From Gluconacetobacter tumulicola (GTDB lineage Bacteria; Pseudomonadota; Alphaproteobacteria; Acetobacterales; Acetobacteraceae), in assembly GCF_014174215.1 (NCBI RefSeq), contig NZ_JABEQL010000002.1, positions 62,001 to 126,000 on the forward strand: a stretch of DNA of 64,000 bases, read 5' to 3'. The translations under genes were made by a program, and so were the position numbers. The notes under the pieces were generated by a model. That model had not been told where the DNA came from. It did no database searches and saw only the letters and a program-made list of their open reading frames with translations. This document shows, piece by piece, positions 44,136-53,936 of the stretch. The stretch's first letter is position 1, and every line of letters starts with the position of its first letter.

Positions 44136-44984
44136 ATGGCGCCGGAACAATGGATCGCGGAGCACAAGATTCCGGTGGGTGCCGTCATGGCGGCCGTGGT
44201 GGATGTGGTCCGGAAGCATGGCCTGGGTGTCTTCGACGTGATCACCGATAGCGTCGGCTTCTGTGCCGATGGTCTGACCACGCTGCTGCTGGATCTGCCG
44301 CCCCTGCTGCTGGTGGTGGCCGCCATGGCGGGGGCGTGGTTCCTCCGCCGGTCGGTGGGGCTGGCGGCCCTGGTCGCGCTGGGGCTGCTGTTCATCATCA
44401 ATCAGGGATACTGGAACGAGACGATGGCGACGCTGTCGCTTATCCTGTTCTCGACCGTCTTCTGCATGGCGGTCGGTGTTCCGCTGGGGATCGCCTGTGC
44501 GCATCGTCCCCGGCTGGCGCAGGCGTTGCAGCCGCTTCTGGACCTGATGCAGACCCTGCCGACCTTCGTCTATCTGATCCCGACGCTGATCCTGTTCGGC
44601 CTGGGCACCGTGCCGGGCATGATCTCCACCATCATCTTCGCCGTTCCCGCGCCGATCCGCATGACGCAGATGGGGATTGCCCGGGTGCCCCGGTCGCTGA
44701 TCGAGGCCGGCGAGGCTTTCGGCGCCACCGGGCGGCAGATCCTGTGGAAGATCGAACTGCCTGCCGCACTCCCGATGATCCAGGCGGGGCTGACGCAATG
44801 CATCATGCTCAGCCTGTCGATGGTGGTGATCGCGGCGCTGGTCGGGGCCGGGGGGCTGGGGGTGCCGGTGGTGCGGGCGCTGAATACCGTGCAGGTCGAT
44901 GCCGGGTTCGAGTCCGGATTCGTCATCGTGCTGCTGGCGATCATGCTCGATCGGGTCTGTCGTCCGAAGGATTCGGCTTCGTGA
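44136..44984 (+). CDS. proW: Choline/betaine ABC transporter permease (ProW/OpuAB type)
   Basis: A 282-residue inner-membrane permease with about six helices and the ABC EAA loop (IEAGEAFGATGRQILWKIELPAALPMIQAGLTQ). The segment NQGYWNETMATLSLILFSTVFCMAVGVPLGI is typical of ProW-family proteins. It shares the regulatory gap with the BetI-BetB gene. Its stop overlaps the proV GTG start (GTGA). Confidence 0.9.
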   Translation: MAPEQWIAEHKIPVGAVMAAVVDVVRKHGLGVFDVITDSVGFCADGLTTLLLDLPPLLLVVAAMAGAWFLRRSVGLAALVALGLLFIINQGYWNETMATLSLILFSTVFCMAVGVPLGIACAHRPRLAQALQPLLDLMQTLPTFVYLIPTLILFGLGTVPGMISTIIFAVPAPIRMTQMGIARVPRSLIEAGEAFGATGRQILWKIELPAALPMIQAGLTQCIMLSLSMVVIAALVGAGGLGVPVVRALNTVQVDAGFESGFVIVLLAIMLDRVCRPKDSAS

Positions 44985-46165
44985 GCGAAGGGATCAACGC
45001 GGCGCTGGAGTTCCGCAATGTCGATATCCTGTTCGATCGCGGCAATCGTCGCGGCGCGATCGAGGCTGCGCTGGCCCGGCTTGATGCCGGCGAGACGCGC
45101 GAGGAGATCGGTCGCGCCCTGAAGGTGACCGTGGGGGTGGCGGGGGCGAACCTCGCGGTGGCGCGGGGCGAGATCAGCGTGCTGATGGGGCTGTCCGGCT
45201 CGGGCAAATCGACCCTGCTGCGGGCGGCCAACCGGTTGAACAGGCCGATACGGGGCGAAGTGCGGATCGGCAACGGCCTGGCGTGGCTGGATATCGCGCG
45301 TTGTGATGACGATACGCTGCGCACCCTGCGCAAGACGCGCATCGCGATGGTGTTTCAGCAGTTCGGCCTGCTGCCGTGGCGGACCGTGCGCGACAATGTG
45401 GGGTTCGGGCTGGAACTGCGCGGCATGGCGCCGTCGATCCGGCGGGACATCGTTGCCGAAAAGCTGGAACTGGTTGGTCTGGCGAACTGGGCCGATGCCC
45501 ATGTCCATGAACTGTCGGGTGGCATGCAGCAGCGTGTCGGTCTGGCGCGCGCGTTTGCGACCGATGCCGACATCCTGCTGATGGACGAGCCGTTTTCAGC
45601 GCTCGACCCGCTGATCCGCCGGAAATTGCAGGACGAGCTTCTGGACCTCCAGAAACGGCTGAAGAAGACGATCCTGTTCGTCAGCCATGATATCGACGAG
45701 GCGCTGAAGATCGGCAGCCGTATCACGATCATGCGCGAGGGGCGGATCGTCCAGACCGGCACGCCGGATGATATCGCCTTGCGGCCGGTGGATGACTATG
45801 TCGCGGAATTCATCCGGCACATGAATCCGCTGCCGACCATTGTGGCTGCTGCCGTCATGCGGCGCTTCCAGGACCTGCCGCGCCGGCCGGACGGGATGCT
45901 GGATGGCGGGCGCATCGCCATAGCGCCGGACGCCGCGACCGCGACGATCGCCGATCGGGCCCTGGCCATCCGGCCGCATGGCGCGTGGACGCAGGGGGCG
46001 CTCTGCGTGGTTCCGGCCCAATTGAGCCTGGGCGAAATCATCGCCTTGCGCCAGCGCAGCGGCCTGCCCGTGCTGGTCGAGGTCGAAGGGCGGCTTGTCG
46101 GGCTGTGTGACGATGCGGACATTCTTCAGGCCCTGTGCGGGGAAGCCCGCTTTCGAGCAGGATAG
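44981..46165 (+). CDS. proV: Choline/betaine ABC transporter ATPase (ProV/OpuAA type)
   Basis: 394 residues: Walker A GLSGSGKST, Q loop VFQQFGLLPWRT, signature LSGGMQQRVGLARA, Walker B ILLMDEPFSALDP and H-loop FVSHDIDEA, then a C-terminal regulatory tail with one CBS-like segment (about 330-390). The GTG start is coupled to proW. The glycine betaine family tag is the RTVRDNVGFGLELRG region. The matching binding protein is encoded at 22955-23911. Confidence 0.92.
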   Translation: MSEGINAALEFRNVDILFDRGNRRGAIEAALARLDAGETREEIGRALKVTVGVAGANLAVARGEISVLMGLSGSGKSTLLRAANRLNRPIRGEVRIGNGLAWLDIARCDDDTLRTLRKTRIAMVFQQFGLLPWRTVRDNVGFGLELRGMAPSIRRDIVAEKLELVGLANWADAHVHELSGGMQQRVGLARAFATDADILLMDEPFSALDPLIRRKLQDELLDLQKRLKKTILFVSHDIDEALKIGSRITIMREGRIVQTGTPDDIALRPVDDYVAEFIRHMNPLPTIVAAAVMRRFQDLPRRPDGMLDGGRIAIAPDAATATIADRALAIRPHGAWTQGALCVVPAQLSLGEIIALRQRSGLPVLVEVEGRLVGLCDDADILQALCGEARFRAG

Positions 46166-46241
46166 CGCGCGTCGGGCCCCATTTCGGGTGGGTCGCTTTT
46201 CTTCAAGTGTCTGACGGATTCATCATTCCGAAATGACAATG

Positions 46242-46257
46242 ATTGAACGAACATTCA
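46242..46257. promoter_or_regulatory. Second BetI-like operator, upstream of the TonB receptor
   Basis: ATTGAACG-AACA-TTCA shares its first eight bases, spacer length and TTCA with the operator at 43985-44002, but the last two bases of the right arm differ (GC instead of AT). It lies 39-54 bases before the start codon of the TonB-dependent receptor. Confidence 0.5.
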
Positions 46258-46295
46258 GCTCTCCGCTTGGTTCCGTCGGACCGGCCGCCTGAACA

Positions 46296-48740
46296 ATGGG
46301 ACAGCCAACAATGAGACATGCCTCGTGTCTTCCGAGATGTCCGCTGCCGACCGGCATGGTCTCGCGAACATTCCTATCCTTTCTCTTGTTGACCTCCTGC
46401 ATCGTCACGAGTCCGGATGCGGCGTTTTCGGCCGAGGCGGGGAATGGGGCCGGCAAGGCAGGCGGGTCACGGCATCGTCATGCGTCGAAGACCGATGCGC
46501 CCGCGTCCGGCCCGGCTGCGAGCCATACGGATGCCCGTTCGCGCGCGGGGGAAGACCTCATGGTGACGTCCATGCGGCATCATGCCAATGGGGCGACGGA
46601 AAGCATGACCCGCACCGAGATGGACAGGTTCGTCCAAGGCAGCAGCCCGATGATGATGCTGTCGCGCAAGCCGGGTATCAATTTCGTGGCCAACGATCCG
46701 CTGGGGGTCGATAGCTGGGGCTCCAGCCTGTATATGCGCGGGTTCCAGCAGGATCAGCTTGGCGTCACGCTGGATGGCGTGCCGCTGGGCGCGCAGACAT
46801 ACCTTCCCTATAACGGCCAGAGCATCAACTTCTCGATCCTGTCGGACAATATCGAGCGCATGGATGTCTCCGAGGGTGGTGGCGATGTGGCATTGCCTGC
46901 CACGACGAATCTGGGTGGCGCGATTCAGATCGTCTCGCGCGATCCGGCGGACAAGTTCGGCGGCAGGATTTCGCAGATGTTCGGCAGCTACAATGCTTTT
47001 CGTACTTTTGGACGCGTTGACAGCGGCAGGTTGAACGCATCGGGTACCAAATTCACGGTGTCTTACGCCCGATCCGACGGCAATAAATGGAAGGGGGATG
47101 GCGAGCAGTTTGATCAGCAGGTGAATGCCAAGCTTGTCCAGCCCATCGGGCAGGACAGCAATGTGAAGGTGTTTTTCAACTGGAACGATGCCACCCAGTT
47201 CAACTACGCCGACCAGACGATCGACATGCTGAACACGCTTGGTCATCGGAACGATTATTACTACCCTGATTATACGCGCGCCTATCTCGCTGCCGTCGGG
47301 GAATTCAGTGGTGCCCTGGCGGCTTACGACGCGGCAGGTGGGGATGCCCTGGATGCATCCTATTTTGACGGCGTGACGCATTCGTCGAGTTATCTGGGTG
47401 GCGTGAATGCTCATCTGGTGCTGAACCGGCGTCTGGCGTGGAATTCCGTGGTCTATGGGCAGGCTGCGAACCAGTGGGGTACCTGGACGACCCCCTATGT
47501 CAGTTCTCCCAATGGTGTGCCGCTTTCCGAGCAGATCAATTTTTCCGGAAACCAGAAGTTCGGCTTTACGACCGCGCTGGAATACAAGTTCAGGAAACAT
47601 ACGATCGATGCGGGTGTCTGGTACGAAAACAACCGTTACCATGTTGTACAGGATATGTTCCAGCAACCAGTGCCCGGTGAGGGTATTCCTGTCAGCGGTG
47701 TGCTGGGCAATTTTGGTACGCCGTTTCAGCGTAACTGGGGTGAGAATTTCAATACCAACAGTTTTCAGTTCCACCTCGAGGATAGCTATCGGCCGATTTC
47801 CAGCCTGACCTTCAGGGCCGGGTTCAAATCCATGCTGGTGACGACGGTCGGGGGAGCCACGGCGAACGACGCCGCCTATACCGGGCAGGAGCAGCTTGCC
47901 AATGGCAGCCTGACCAGCGCGAAGGCATTCCTGCCTCATGTCAATGGAGTATGGCATTTCCTGCCGGGGCATGAAGTCTATTTCGACGTCGCCCGCAATA
48001 TGCGCGCTTACAGTTATGGCGGATATCAGCTGGGATCGACCTTTGGAGGGTTCGCCAATCAGGCAACGTTCGACAGTATCAGGAATACCCTGCGCCCGGA
48101 GACGGCCTGGGTCTACGATGTTGGATATCGCTATATTTCACAGATCGTTGGGGGTTCGCTCAACCTGTATCATGCGGATTTTTCCAATCGTATCCAGAAC
48201 CTGACATCGGGCCCGATTACCGACCCGGTTTCCACGCCCATAGACGTAGGTGGCGTCAGCATGTACGGCGTCGACGCCGCGCTCACGCTTCGCCCGGTCA
48301 GGAATCTCTCGATTACGAATAGTATCAGCTATAATCATTCGACCTACGACGACAATATCATATCGGAAGGCGTGACCTATGCGCTGGCGGGCAAGAGGGT
48401 GGTCGCTTTTCCGCAATTGATGTACAAAGCCGATATTTCCTATAATTGGGGTCCGGCAAGTATTTATGCCAATGCCAATTACATGTCGAAGCGCTATTTC
48501 AGTTACGTCAACGATATGTCGGTGCCGGGTTACTGGCTGACGTCTTTGGGGGCAAGCTACCGATTCGGAAAGATCGGCCCACTGCATGATCTTAAATTCG
48601 ATCTGAATATCTATAATCTTACGAACATATCGTACATTTCCCAGATTGGCGAAAATGGCCTTCCGCTCTCGGGCGATTATCAGTCGGCTCTGGCGGGCTC
48701 CCCGCGCACATATTATGGCACCGTCAGCGTCGCATTCTAG
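46296..48740 (+). CDS. TonB-dependent outer-membrane receptor next to the choline/betaine transporter
   Basis: 814 residues. A hydrophobic signal follows two possible upstream Met starts (the segment MVSRTFLSFLLLTSCIVTSPDAAFSAEA is the likely leader; starts at 46296, 46311 and 46356 are possible). The plug (about 90-215) contains SWGSSLYMRGFQQDQLGVTLDGVPLG and LPATTNLGGAIQIVSRDPADKFGG, and the barrel ends in TYYGTVSVAF. The usual Glu-rich TonB box is weak (GEDLMVTSMRHH). It follows proV by 130 bases on the same strand and carries a BetI-like site in its leader, so uptake of a choline- or betaine-containing compound is a reasonable guess. Confidence 0.88.
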   Translation: MGQPTMRHASCLPRCPLPTGMVSRTFLSFLLLTSCIVTSPDAAFSAEAGNGAGKAGGSRHRHASKTDAPASGPAASHTDARSRAGEDLMVTSMRHHANGATESMTRTEMDRFVQGSSPMMMLSRKPGINFVANDPLGVDSWGSSLYMRGFQQDQLGVTLDGVPLGAQTYLPYNGQSINFSILSDNIERMDVSEGGGDVALPATTNLGGAIQIVSRDPADKFGGRISQMFGSYNAFRTFGRVDSGRLNASGTKFTVSYARSDGNKWKGDGEQFDQQVNAKLVQPIGQDSNVKVFFNWNDATQFNYADQTIDMLNTLGHRNDYYYPDYTRAYLAAVGEFSGALAAYDAAGGDALDASYFDGVTHSSSYLGGVNAHLVLNRRLAWNSVVYGQAANQWGTWTTPYVSSPNGVPLSEQINFSGNQKFGFTTALEYKFRKHTIDAGVWYENNRYHVVQDMFQQPVPGEGIPVSGVLGNFGTPFQRNWGENFNTNSFQFHLEDSYRPISSLTFRAGFKSMLVTTVGGATANDAAYTGQEQLANGSLTSAKAFLPHVNGVWHFLPGHEVYFDVARNMRAYSYGGYQLGSTFGGFANQATFDSIRNTLRPETAWVYDVGYRYISQIVGGSLNLYHADFSNRIQNLTSGPITDPVSTPIDVGGVSMYGVDAALTLRPVRNLSITNSISYNHSTYDDNIISEGVTYALAGKRVVAFPQLMYKADISYNWGPASIYANANYMSKRYFSYVNDMSVPGYWLTSLGASYRFGKIGPLHDLKFDLNIYNLTNISYISQIGENGLPLSGDYQSALAGSPRTYYGTVSVAF

Positions 48741-48812
48741 GCCTGATGCTTCAGGAGGCCATTGCCTGGATGGCATGTGGGCACCGCCGATGATCCGCGC
48801 TGCGACGAGCGG

Positions 48813-49535
48813 TCAGAACGGCAGGACGCTATCGAGAATCTGCTGCCCGTAGCGCGGTGTCTGGATCTTGCTGAGCTGGCCACGGCCGCCGTAGGAAATC
48901 CGCGCTTCGGCAATCCTGTCGTGGGTCACGATATTGTCTTCGGTGATGTCCTGCGGACGGACGACGCCGCTGACCATCAACTGGCGCAGTTCGCCATTCA
49001 CGCGGACTTCCTGACGGGCCACCACGACGAAATTGCCGTTGGGCAGGACCTGGGTGATTGTACCTGCCAGGGCGAGCGTGACCGATTCGTTGCGCCGGAT
49101 CGAGCCGGTGCCCGTGTTGGCGCTGGCGCTGCTGGTGTCGAGGGCCGACGAGCTGGACAGGGTCTTGCCCTGGGCGCCGAAGAAGCTCGGGATGCCGAAG
49201 GTCTGCGAGCCGCTGCCGGCGGCGCTGGTATTGTTGGTCACGGCCGCATTGTCGGCGATATTGACGTTGATCGTGAGCAGGTCGCCGACCTGCGATGCCC
49301 GCTGGTCCCTGAAAAAGGCGCGGCTACCGGGCCGCCACAGGCTTCCGACTTCCGTCGGCGGGGGCTGGAGCGGGGGCATGGGCATCGTGATCGGTCGGTA
49401 ATCGGGCGCCTGGGTCGGGTCCGACGTCTTCGTCATGCGGGGAGGATGGCCGATCTCGCTCATATCGGCCAGCCCGGTGCATCCGGACACGCACAGCAAT
49501 CCGGCCAGAGCTGCCCGGGACAGAGGACGTTTCAT
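48813..49535 (-). CDS. flgH: Flagellar L-ring protein FlgH
   Basis: A 240-residue lipoprotein beginning MKRPLSRAALAGLLCVSGCTG (lipobox VSGC). It forms the outer-membrane bushing of the flagellar rod. FlgH motifs are GSLWRPGSRAFFRDQRASQVGDLLTINV and FVVVARQEVRVNGELRQLMVSGVVRPQDI, ending YGRGQLSKIQTPRYGQQILDSVLPF. An ATG seven codons upstream (49556) is possible. It follows flgA by 30 bases. Confidence 0.94.
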   Translation of the reverse strand: MKRPLSRAALAGLLCVSGCTGLADMSEIGHPPRMTKTSDPTQAPDYRPITMPMPPLQPPPTEVGSLWRPGSRAFFRDQRASQVGDLLTINVNIADNAAVTNNTSAAGSGSQTFGIPSFFGAQGKTLSSSSALDTSSASANTGTGSIRRNESVTLALAGTITQVLPNGNFVVVARQEVRVNGELRQLMVSGVVRPQDITEDNIVTHDRIAEARISYGGRGQLSKIQTPRYGQQILDSVLPF

Positions 49536-49565
49536 CGCAGACAGGCTCCAGCGCATAAGCGGCGG

Positions 49566-50588
49566 CTATCGAAGGGACAGGTCCGCGCGCGAGGCGTCGC
49601 GCGAGGATGTCGTCAGGTGCCGCAGGGTATTCGAGTCGGAGGGGACCGGGTTGCTCCCGGCTTCGACTTCGATTTCGGATGCGCTGACCACCCGGCCTGT
49701 GACGATCATGCTGCTCGACAGGTTGAGGATGTGCACGTACTGGCCTGCCCCGCCATCTTCCAGTGCGCGGCCGGTCGCCGTCAGGTGAACGCCTGGTGCG
49801 GCGAACGTGATGACTGCCGGGTCTCCCTTATGCATCAGCACTGTCCGATGCAGGTCCTGGTCGAGGACGGCGGAACCGGCGACCACGCCGCGCGTCACGG
49901 TCATGCCGTCGATATCGGCTTCGTTCGTGAATGCCCTGGAGCCAATGTGTCCGGCATAGGATTCGTCGAGCTGGACGTCGGAGGCCGAAATCACGCTGCC
50001 GGCGGGGAGGGCATGCGCATAGACGAGCAGCCGGCGCGCCGCGTGGATCACGCCGGTCAGCATGAAGGAATCCCGCGTGATATCGCCCGTGGGCTGGCCA
50101 CGATAGGCTGTCGCGGAAAACCATCCGCTGCGCTGGTCCCATTTGACGTCGGACAGGACGACCGGCTTCGGGTCGTCCGGCGCGACCATCATGGGATGGA
50201 AATCGCGAAGGTCGATGGAGACGGGGCCGTTGCCGAGATCCGGCAGGTTCTGCCTGATAAGATCGGCGAAATAGGCCTGGTCCAGTATCCGGCTGGCCCG
50301 GGTGATCGTTGCCATGGCCGACGGCGATTGATCGAGCCAGTCGACGCCATATTCGTCGGCGATGGCGATCAATTGCGCGCCGCCCACCTGGATGCTTGCC
50401 CCGGGGGCAGGGCCGGGGCCGAGGGGGCGGTCCTGGCCCGGTTCGAGATCGGCGAAGAGGTCGGACAGCCGGACGGTGCCCGACGTAATGATTGCGGCAT
50501 TCCGAAGTGTTGCCGCCCGGGCATGCGTGGCGCCCGCTGCCATCAGGGCGAGCGCGAACACTCCCGCAATTGCCACCCGTGCCGACAT
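49566..50588 (-). CDS. flgA: Flagellar P-ring chaperone FlgA
   Basis: A 340-residue periplasmic protein: signal peptide (about 1-25) and a C-terminal SAF domain with LVYAHALPAGSVISASDVQLDE, MTVTRGVVAGSAVLDQDLHR and a final SNTLRHLTTSS. It is longer than the roughly 220-residue enterobacterial FlgA because of an extended N-terminal domain (DLFADLEPGQDRPLGPGPAPG), a form common in alphaproteobacteria. It starts 1 base after flgG. Confidence 0.87.
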   Translation of the reverse strand: MSARVAIAGVFALALMAAGATHARAATLRNAAIITSGTVRLSDLFADLEPGQDRPLGPGPAPGASIQVGGAQLIAIADEYGVDWLDQSPSAMATITRASRILDQAYFADLIRQNLPDLGNGPVSIDLRDFHPMMVAPDDPKPVVLSDVKWDQRSGWFSATAYRGQPTGDITRDSFMLTGVIHAARRLLVYAHALPAGSVISASDVQLDESYAGHIGSRAFTNEADIDGMTVTRGVVAGSAVLDQDLHRTVLMHKGDPAVITFAAPGVHLTATGRALEDGGAGQYVHILNLSSSMIVTGRVVSASEIEVEAGSNPVPSDSNTLRHLTTSSRDASRADLSLR

Positions 50589-50589
50589 G

Positions 50590-51378
50590 CTATCTCAGGT
50601 TCGTCAGCGTCTGCAGCATCTCGTCGGAAGCGGTGATGACTTTGCTGTTCATTTCGTAGGCGCGCTGCGCGGTGATCAGGTCGGTGATTTCGGTCACCAC
50701 GTTGACCGATGATTCTTCCACGAAACCCTGCCTGACCGATCCGTAGCCTTCGCTCTGGGGCGTGCTGAGATTGGCGGTGCCCGACGACGTGGTTTCGGTG
50801 AACAGGTTCTGCCCCATCGCCGCCAGGCCGTTTTCGTTCTGGAAGGTCGCGAGCTGGATCTGGCCCGCGACCTGGGCCGTCGTCTGGCCGGACAGGGTGT
50901 ACTGGACCTGGCCGGACTGGTCGATGGTGATGTTCTCGGCGTTGTTCGGCAGGGAAATGTTGGGTGACAGCGGATAGCCGTCGGCCGACACGATGGTGCC
51001 GTCCTGCGACAGGGAGAACGTGCCGTCGCGCGTGTAGGCATATTCACCCGACGGCAGCGTGACCCGGAAATAGCCGCGCCCCTCGATGGCGAGGTCGAGC
51101 GAATTGCCGGTCTGTTCCAGCGTGCCCTGTTCGTTGATGCGGTAGATGCCGGCGGTGCGGACGCCCAGGCCGACCTGCGCGCCGGCCGGGACGAGGTCGC
51201 CGGTGTCGGAGCTCATGGTGCCGGCGCGTCGCAGGTCCTGATAGATCAGATCCTGGAATTCGGCGCGGCGGCGCTTGTAGCCCGTCGTGGTCATGTTGGC
51301 AATGTTGTTGGAAATCGTCTCGACATTCGTCGTCTGGGCCTGCATGCCCGTATTGGCGATATCAAGCGAACGCATCAT
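50590..51378 (-). CDS. flgG: Flagellar distal rod protein FlgG
   Basis: 262 residues, the standard length. The N-terminal MMRSLDIANTGMQAQTTNVETISNNIANMTTTGYKRRRAEFQDL and C-terminal EESSVNVVTEITDLITAQRAYEMNSKVITASDEMLQTLTNLR are the FlgG signatures. It starts the flgG-flgA-flgH operon. GGAGGA lies about 12 bases upstream of the first of two ATGs. Confidence 0.96.
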   Translation of the reverse strand: MMRSLDIANTGMQAQTTNVETISNNIANMTTTGYKRRRAEFQDLIYQDLRRAGTMSSDTGDLVPAGAQVGLGVRTAGIYRINEQGTLEQTGNSLDLAIEGRGYFRVTLPSGEYAYTRDGTFSLSQDGTIVSADGYPLSPNISLPNNAENITIDQSGQVQYTLSGQTTAQVAGQIQLATFQNENGLAAMGQNLFTETTSSGTANLSTPQSEGYGSVRQGFVEESSVNVVTEITDLITAQRAYEMNSKVITASDEMLQTLTNLR

Positions 51379-51655
51379 GGGATGATAGTCCTCCGGGTGT
51401 GCCGCGCCGGGCGGTTACCCACTATAACGAATGTAAGTCCATAATATTCGCAGAGGCCATGGTCCGGCGAAGTGCGTCCATTTCTGCATTGCCACCGACA
51501 GAGCTACGATCATGCGGCGTTCATGGCAAGGTCTTTCCCCGGTCGCGTTCCGTTAAATTTCTCTGTCGGGCGACCCTGTTGCGGGGTGGGACCGATGGAA
51601 CGCGCCGTGACCGGGGGCCTGTCCTGCGGGAGCTTCGTTGCGCCGGGGAGGAAAG

Positions 51656-51745
<90 letters not shown>

Positions 51746-52371
51746 GGTCGGATATTGGCGTTTTATTTCAGTGGCTTGGTGCCATATTTCCAAAAATAAA
51801 CCGCTGCCTGACCTTATACCCTGAGCCCGACTTTTGTGCCAGCATTGGCAAGCATGTCAAGCTCTGCCCCGCAAGGTGCTGACGGATGGATTCCGTGGTC
51901 CTCGCGGATGTCCGTTCAGGATGCCGGTTCGGGCGATGGACGTCACTTCCCGATTTCAGCCATCGAATCGCAACTGCGTGGGGCAGGGCGTGGATACGCT
52001 GTCGATGGCGGGGATGATCGGCCGCCAGCATCGTTCCTTCCCCGAGCGGGGGCTTCGGCGAAAGTGGGAGCCAGTGTCTCCGCCGGGCGTCTTCCATGCG
52101 ATGGCGCGGGCCTGATCCGTCTTCGTGCTGTTGTGGTACGAGGACATGTCGATTCGGTGGAAAAACGCGAACATATCGGTCGATTTCCGGTCATTCGGCA
52201 TGGGATCGGGCAGGCGCGAAGAGCGGAGAAAGACCGTTCGGAACGACGCGTCGGGGAGCCGGGTGGTTAGCCTGCGGTTATAGGGAGACAATCTTTTAAA
52301 AATGGACGCATTCGATACGATATAGAGACAATATCGGAGTGAAACACAACCCGTCGCCAGGAACGCAGGGC
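51746..52371. other. Intergenic region between tRNA-Ser and the acyltransferase gene
   Basis: About 625 bases with only short, overlapping frames on both strands and no recognisable protein. The 3' part (52310-52340) is AT-rich and holds ATTCGATACGATAT, a possible promoter region for the acyltransferase. I see no RNA gene. Confidence 0.45.
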
Positions 52372-53607
52372 ATGGCAAAAACAGGAATGTCCGCGGGTCG
52401 GCGGTTTCTGGCGCCCATGACCGGTGCCGCAGCGTCCCATGCTGCCCCGCGCATCGTCTCGATCGATGCGATGCGGGGGGCGACGATCGCGTTCATGATC
52501 GTCGTCAATACGCCCGGTGACTGGAACCATGTCTGGCCGTTCCTGGAACATGCCCCCTGGAACGGCTGTCGGCCGGCGGACTTCGTCTTTCCGTTCTTCC
52601 TGTTCCTGATGGGCTGCGTCATTCCGTTCGCGCTCGACCGCCGCCTTGCCGCCGGCGAAAGCCGGGCCATGCTGGCCGGGCATATCGCACGGCGGGTTCT
52701 GCTGCTGATTGCGCTCAAGCTCCTGCTCAGCGCCTATCCCCATTTCCATCTCGGCCATCTGCGCCTGTTCGGCGTTCTGACGCGCATCGCGCTGTGCTAC
52801 GGCCTTGTGGCGCTGCTCTATATGACGATCCGTCAATCCCTGCCCCTGCTTGCCGTAACCTGCGGCATCCTGCTGGGCTGGTGGCTGATGCTTTGTGCGA
52901 TTCCCATACCGGGCCTGGGCCTGCCGGGGCGCGATGTTCCGCTGTTCGACCCCCAGGCCAATCTGGCGGCATGGCTGGATCGTATCGTATCGGGCTGGAC
53001 GCTGCGTACGCTGCATACGGGCGTGCTGTACGAAAAGACCTGGGACCCGGAAGGGCTGCTCGGCACGCTGCCGGCCTGTGCCTCGGTGCTGGCTGGCGTG
53101 CTGGCGGGGCAGGTATTCCGGAACCGCAGCCTGCCCGTGCAACGCAGGCCTTTGCTGTTTCTGGTGGCCGGTATCGTCAGCCTTGCGGCCGGTCTGGCCT
53201 GGGGCACGGTCCTGCCGATCAACAAGGCATTGTGGAGCAGTTCCTTCGTGCTGGTCACATCCGGCGCGGCCCTGCTGATGCTGGCGGCATTCGATTGGGC
53301 GTTCGACATCCGGCGGGTGCAGGACGGCAGCCGGGTTGCGTCCCGCACGCTGCTCTTCCTGCGCGTGTTCGGCACCAACGCCATCGTCGCCTTCCTGCTC
53401 AACGGATTCGTCGTCAAGACACTGATGCTCTTCCCGGCCCCTTCCGGTACCGACCGCTCGGTCTATGCCTGGCTCTATGCGCGGTTCTTCGCATTCCGGA
53501 TTCCATCACCGGACCTGGCCTCGTTCCTCTTCGCGCTGGCCTTCATGGTTGCAATGGCCCTGCCCCTTGCGGTTCTCTACCGTCGCAACATCGTCATCAG
53601 ACTCTGA
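52372..53607 (+). CDS. Membrane acyltransferase, HGSNAT/NagX-like (DUF5009 type)
   Basis: 411 residues with about ten membrane helices. The N-terminal RIVSIDAMRGATIAFMIVVNTPGDW and PWNGCRPADFVFPFFLFLMGCVIPF are typical of heparan-alpha-glucosaminide N-acetyltransferase-like proteins, with the acceptor His not certain. The bacterial role is probably acetylation of an amino sugar or glycan. ATG 52372 has GCAGGG upstream; a GTG at 52339 would add 11 residues. Confidence 0.8.
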   Translation: MAKTGMSAGRRFLAPMTGAAASHAAPRIVSIDAMRGATIAFMIVVNTPGDWNHVWPFLEHAPWNGCRPADFVFPFFLFLMGCVIPFALDRRLAAGESRAMLAGHIARRVLLLIALKLLLSAYPHFHLGHLRLFGVLTRIALCYGLVALLYMTIRQSLPLLAVTCGILLGWWLMLCAIPIPGLGLPGRDVPLFDPQANLAAWLDRIVSGWTLRTLHTGVLYEKTWDPEGLLGTLPACASVLAGVLAGQVFRNRSLPVQRRPLLFLVAGIVSLAAGLAWGTVLPINKALWSSSFVLVTSGAALLMLAAFDWAFDIRRVQDGSRVASRTLLFLRVFGTNAIVAFLLNGFVVKTLMLFPAPSGTDRSVYAWLYARFFAFRIPSPDLASFLFALAFMVAMALPLAVLYRRNIVIRL

Positions 53608-53826
53608 CCCCGGATCGGAGGCCGGCGCCTTCGAAAGACCGCGTCTGGAAACATCATGATGTCGGGAATGGAGATGTGGGAGCGGCTGCAGGCGCGCGCG
53701 ACATCCAGGATCGTGTCGATCGCCGCCGCGCCGACGCCCGGGGTGAGCGGAACGGGAAACGACCCACAGTCATCTGCAAACCGTTTTGCAAACCTGCAAA
53801 CCTCTTGGGCGCTAACCTATTGAAAA

Positions 53827-53903
53827 TGGCGCGCCCTGCTGGATTCGAACCAGCGACCCACAGCTTAGAAGGCTGTTGCTCTATCCAACTGAGCTAAGGG
53901 CGC
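53827..53903 (-). tRNA. tRNA-Arg (UCU)
   Basis: 77 nt. The acceptor stem pairs GCGCCCT with AGGGCGC, the D arm contains AGTTGGATAGA, the anticodon loop is CTTCTAA (anticodon TCT), the T loop is TTCGAAT, and CCA is encoded. Confidence 0.96.
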
Positions 53904-53936
53904 ATGCGCAGTGGCGTTTCTTCTGCCAGAGCGCGG

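Noticed and set aside
48762-50636. 624-codon plus-strand frame opposite flgH and flgA
   Set aside because: Antisense shadow of two recognised flagellar genes.
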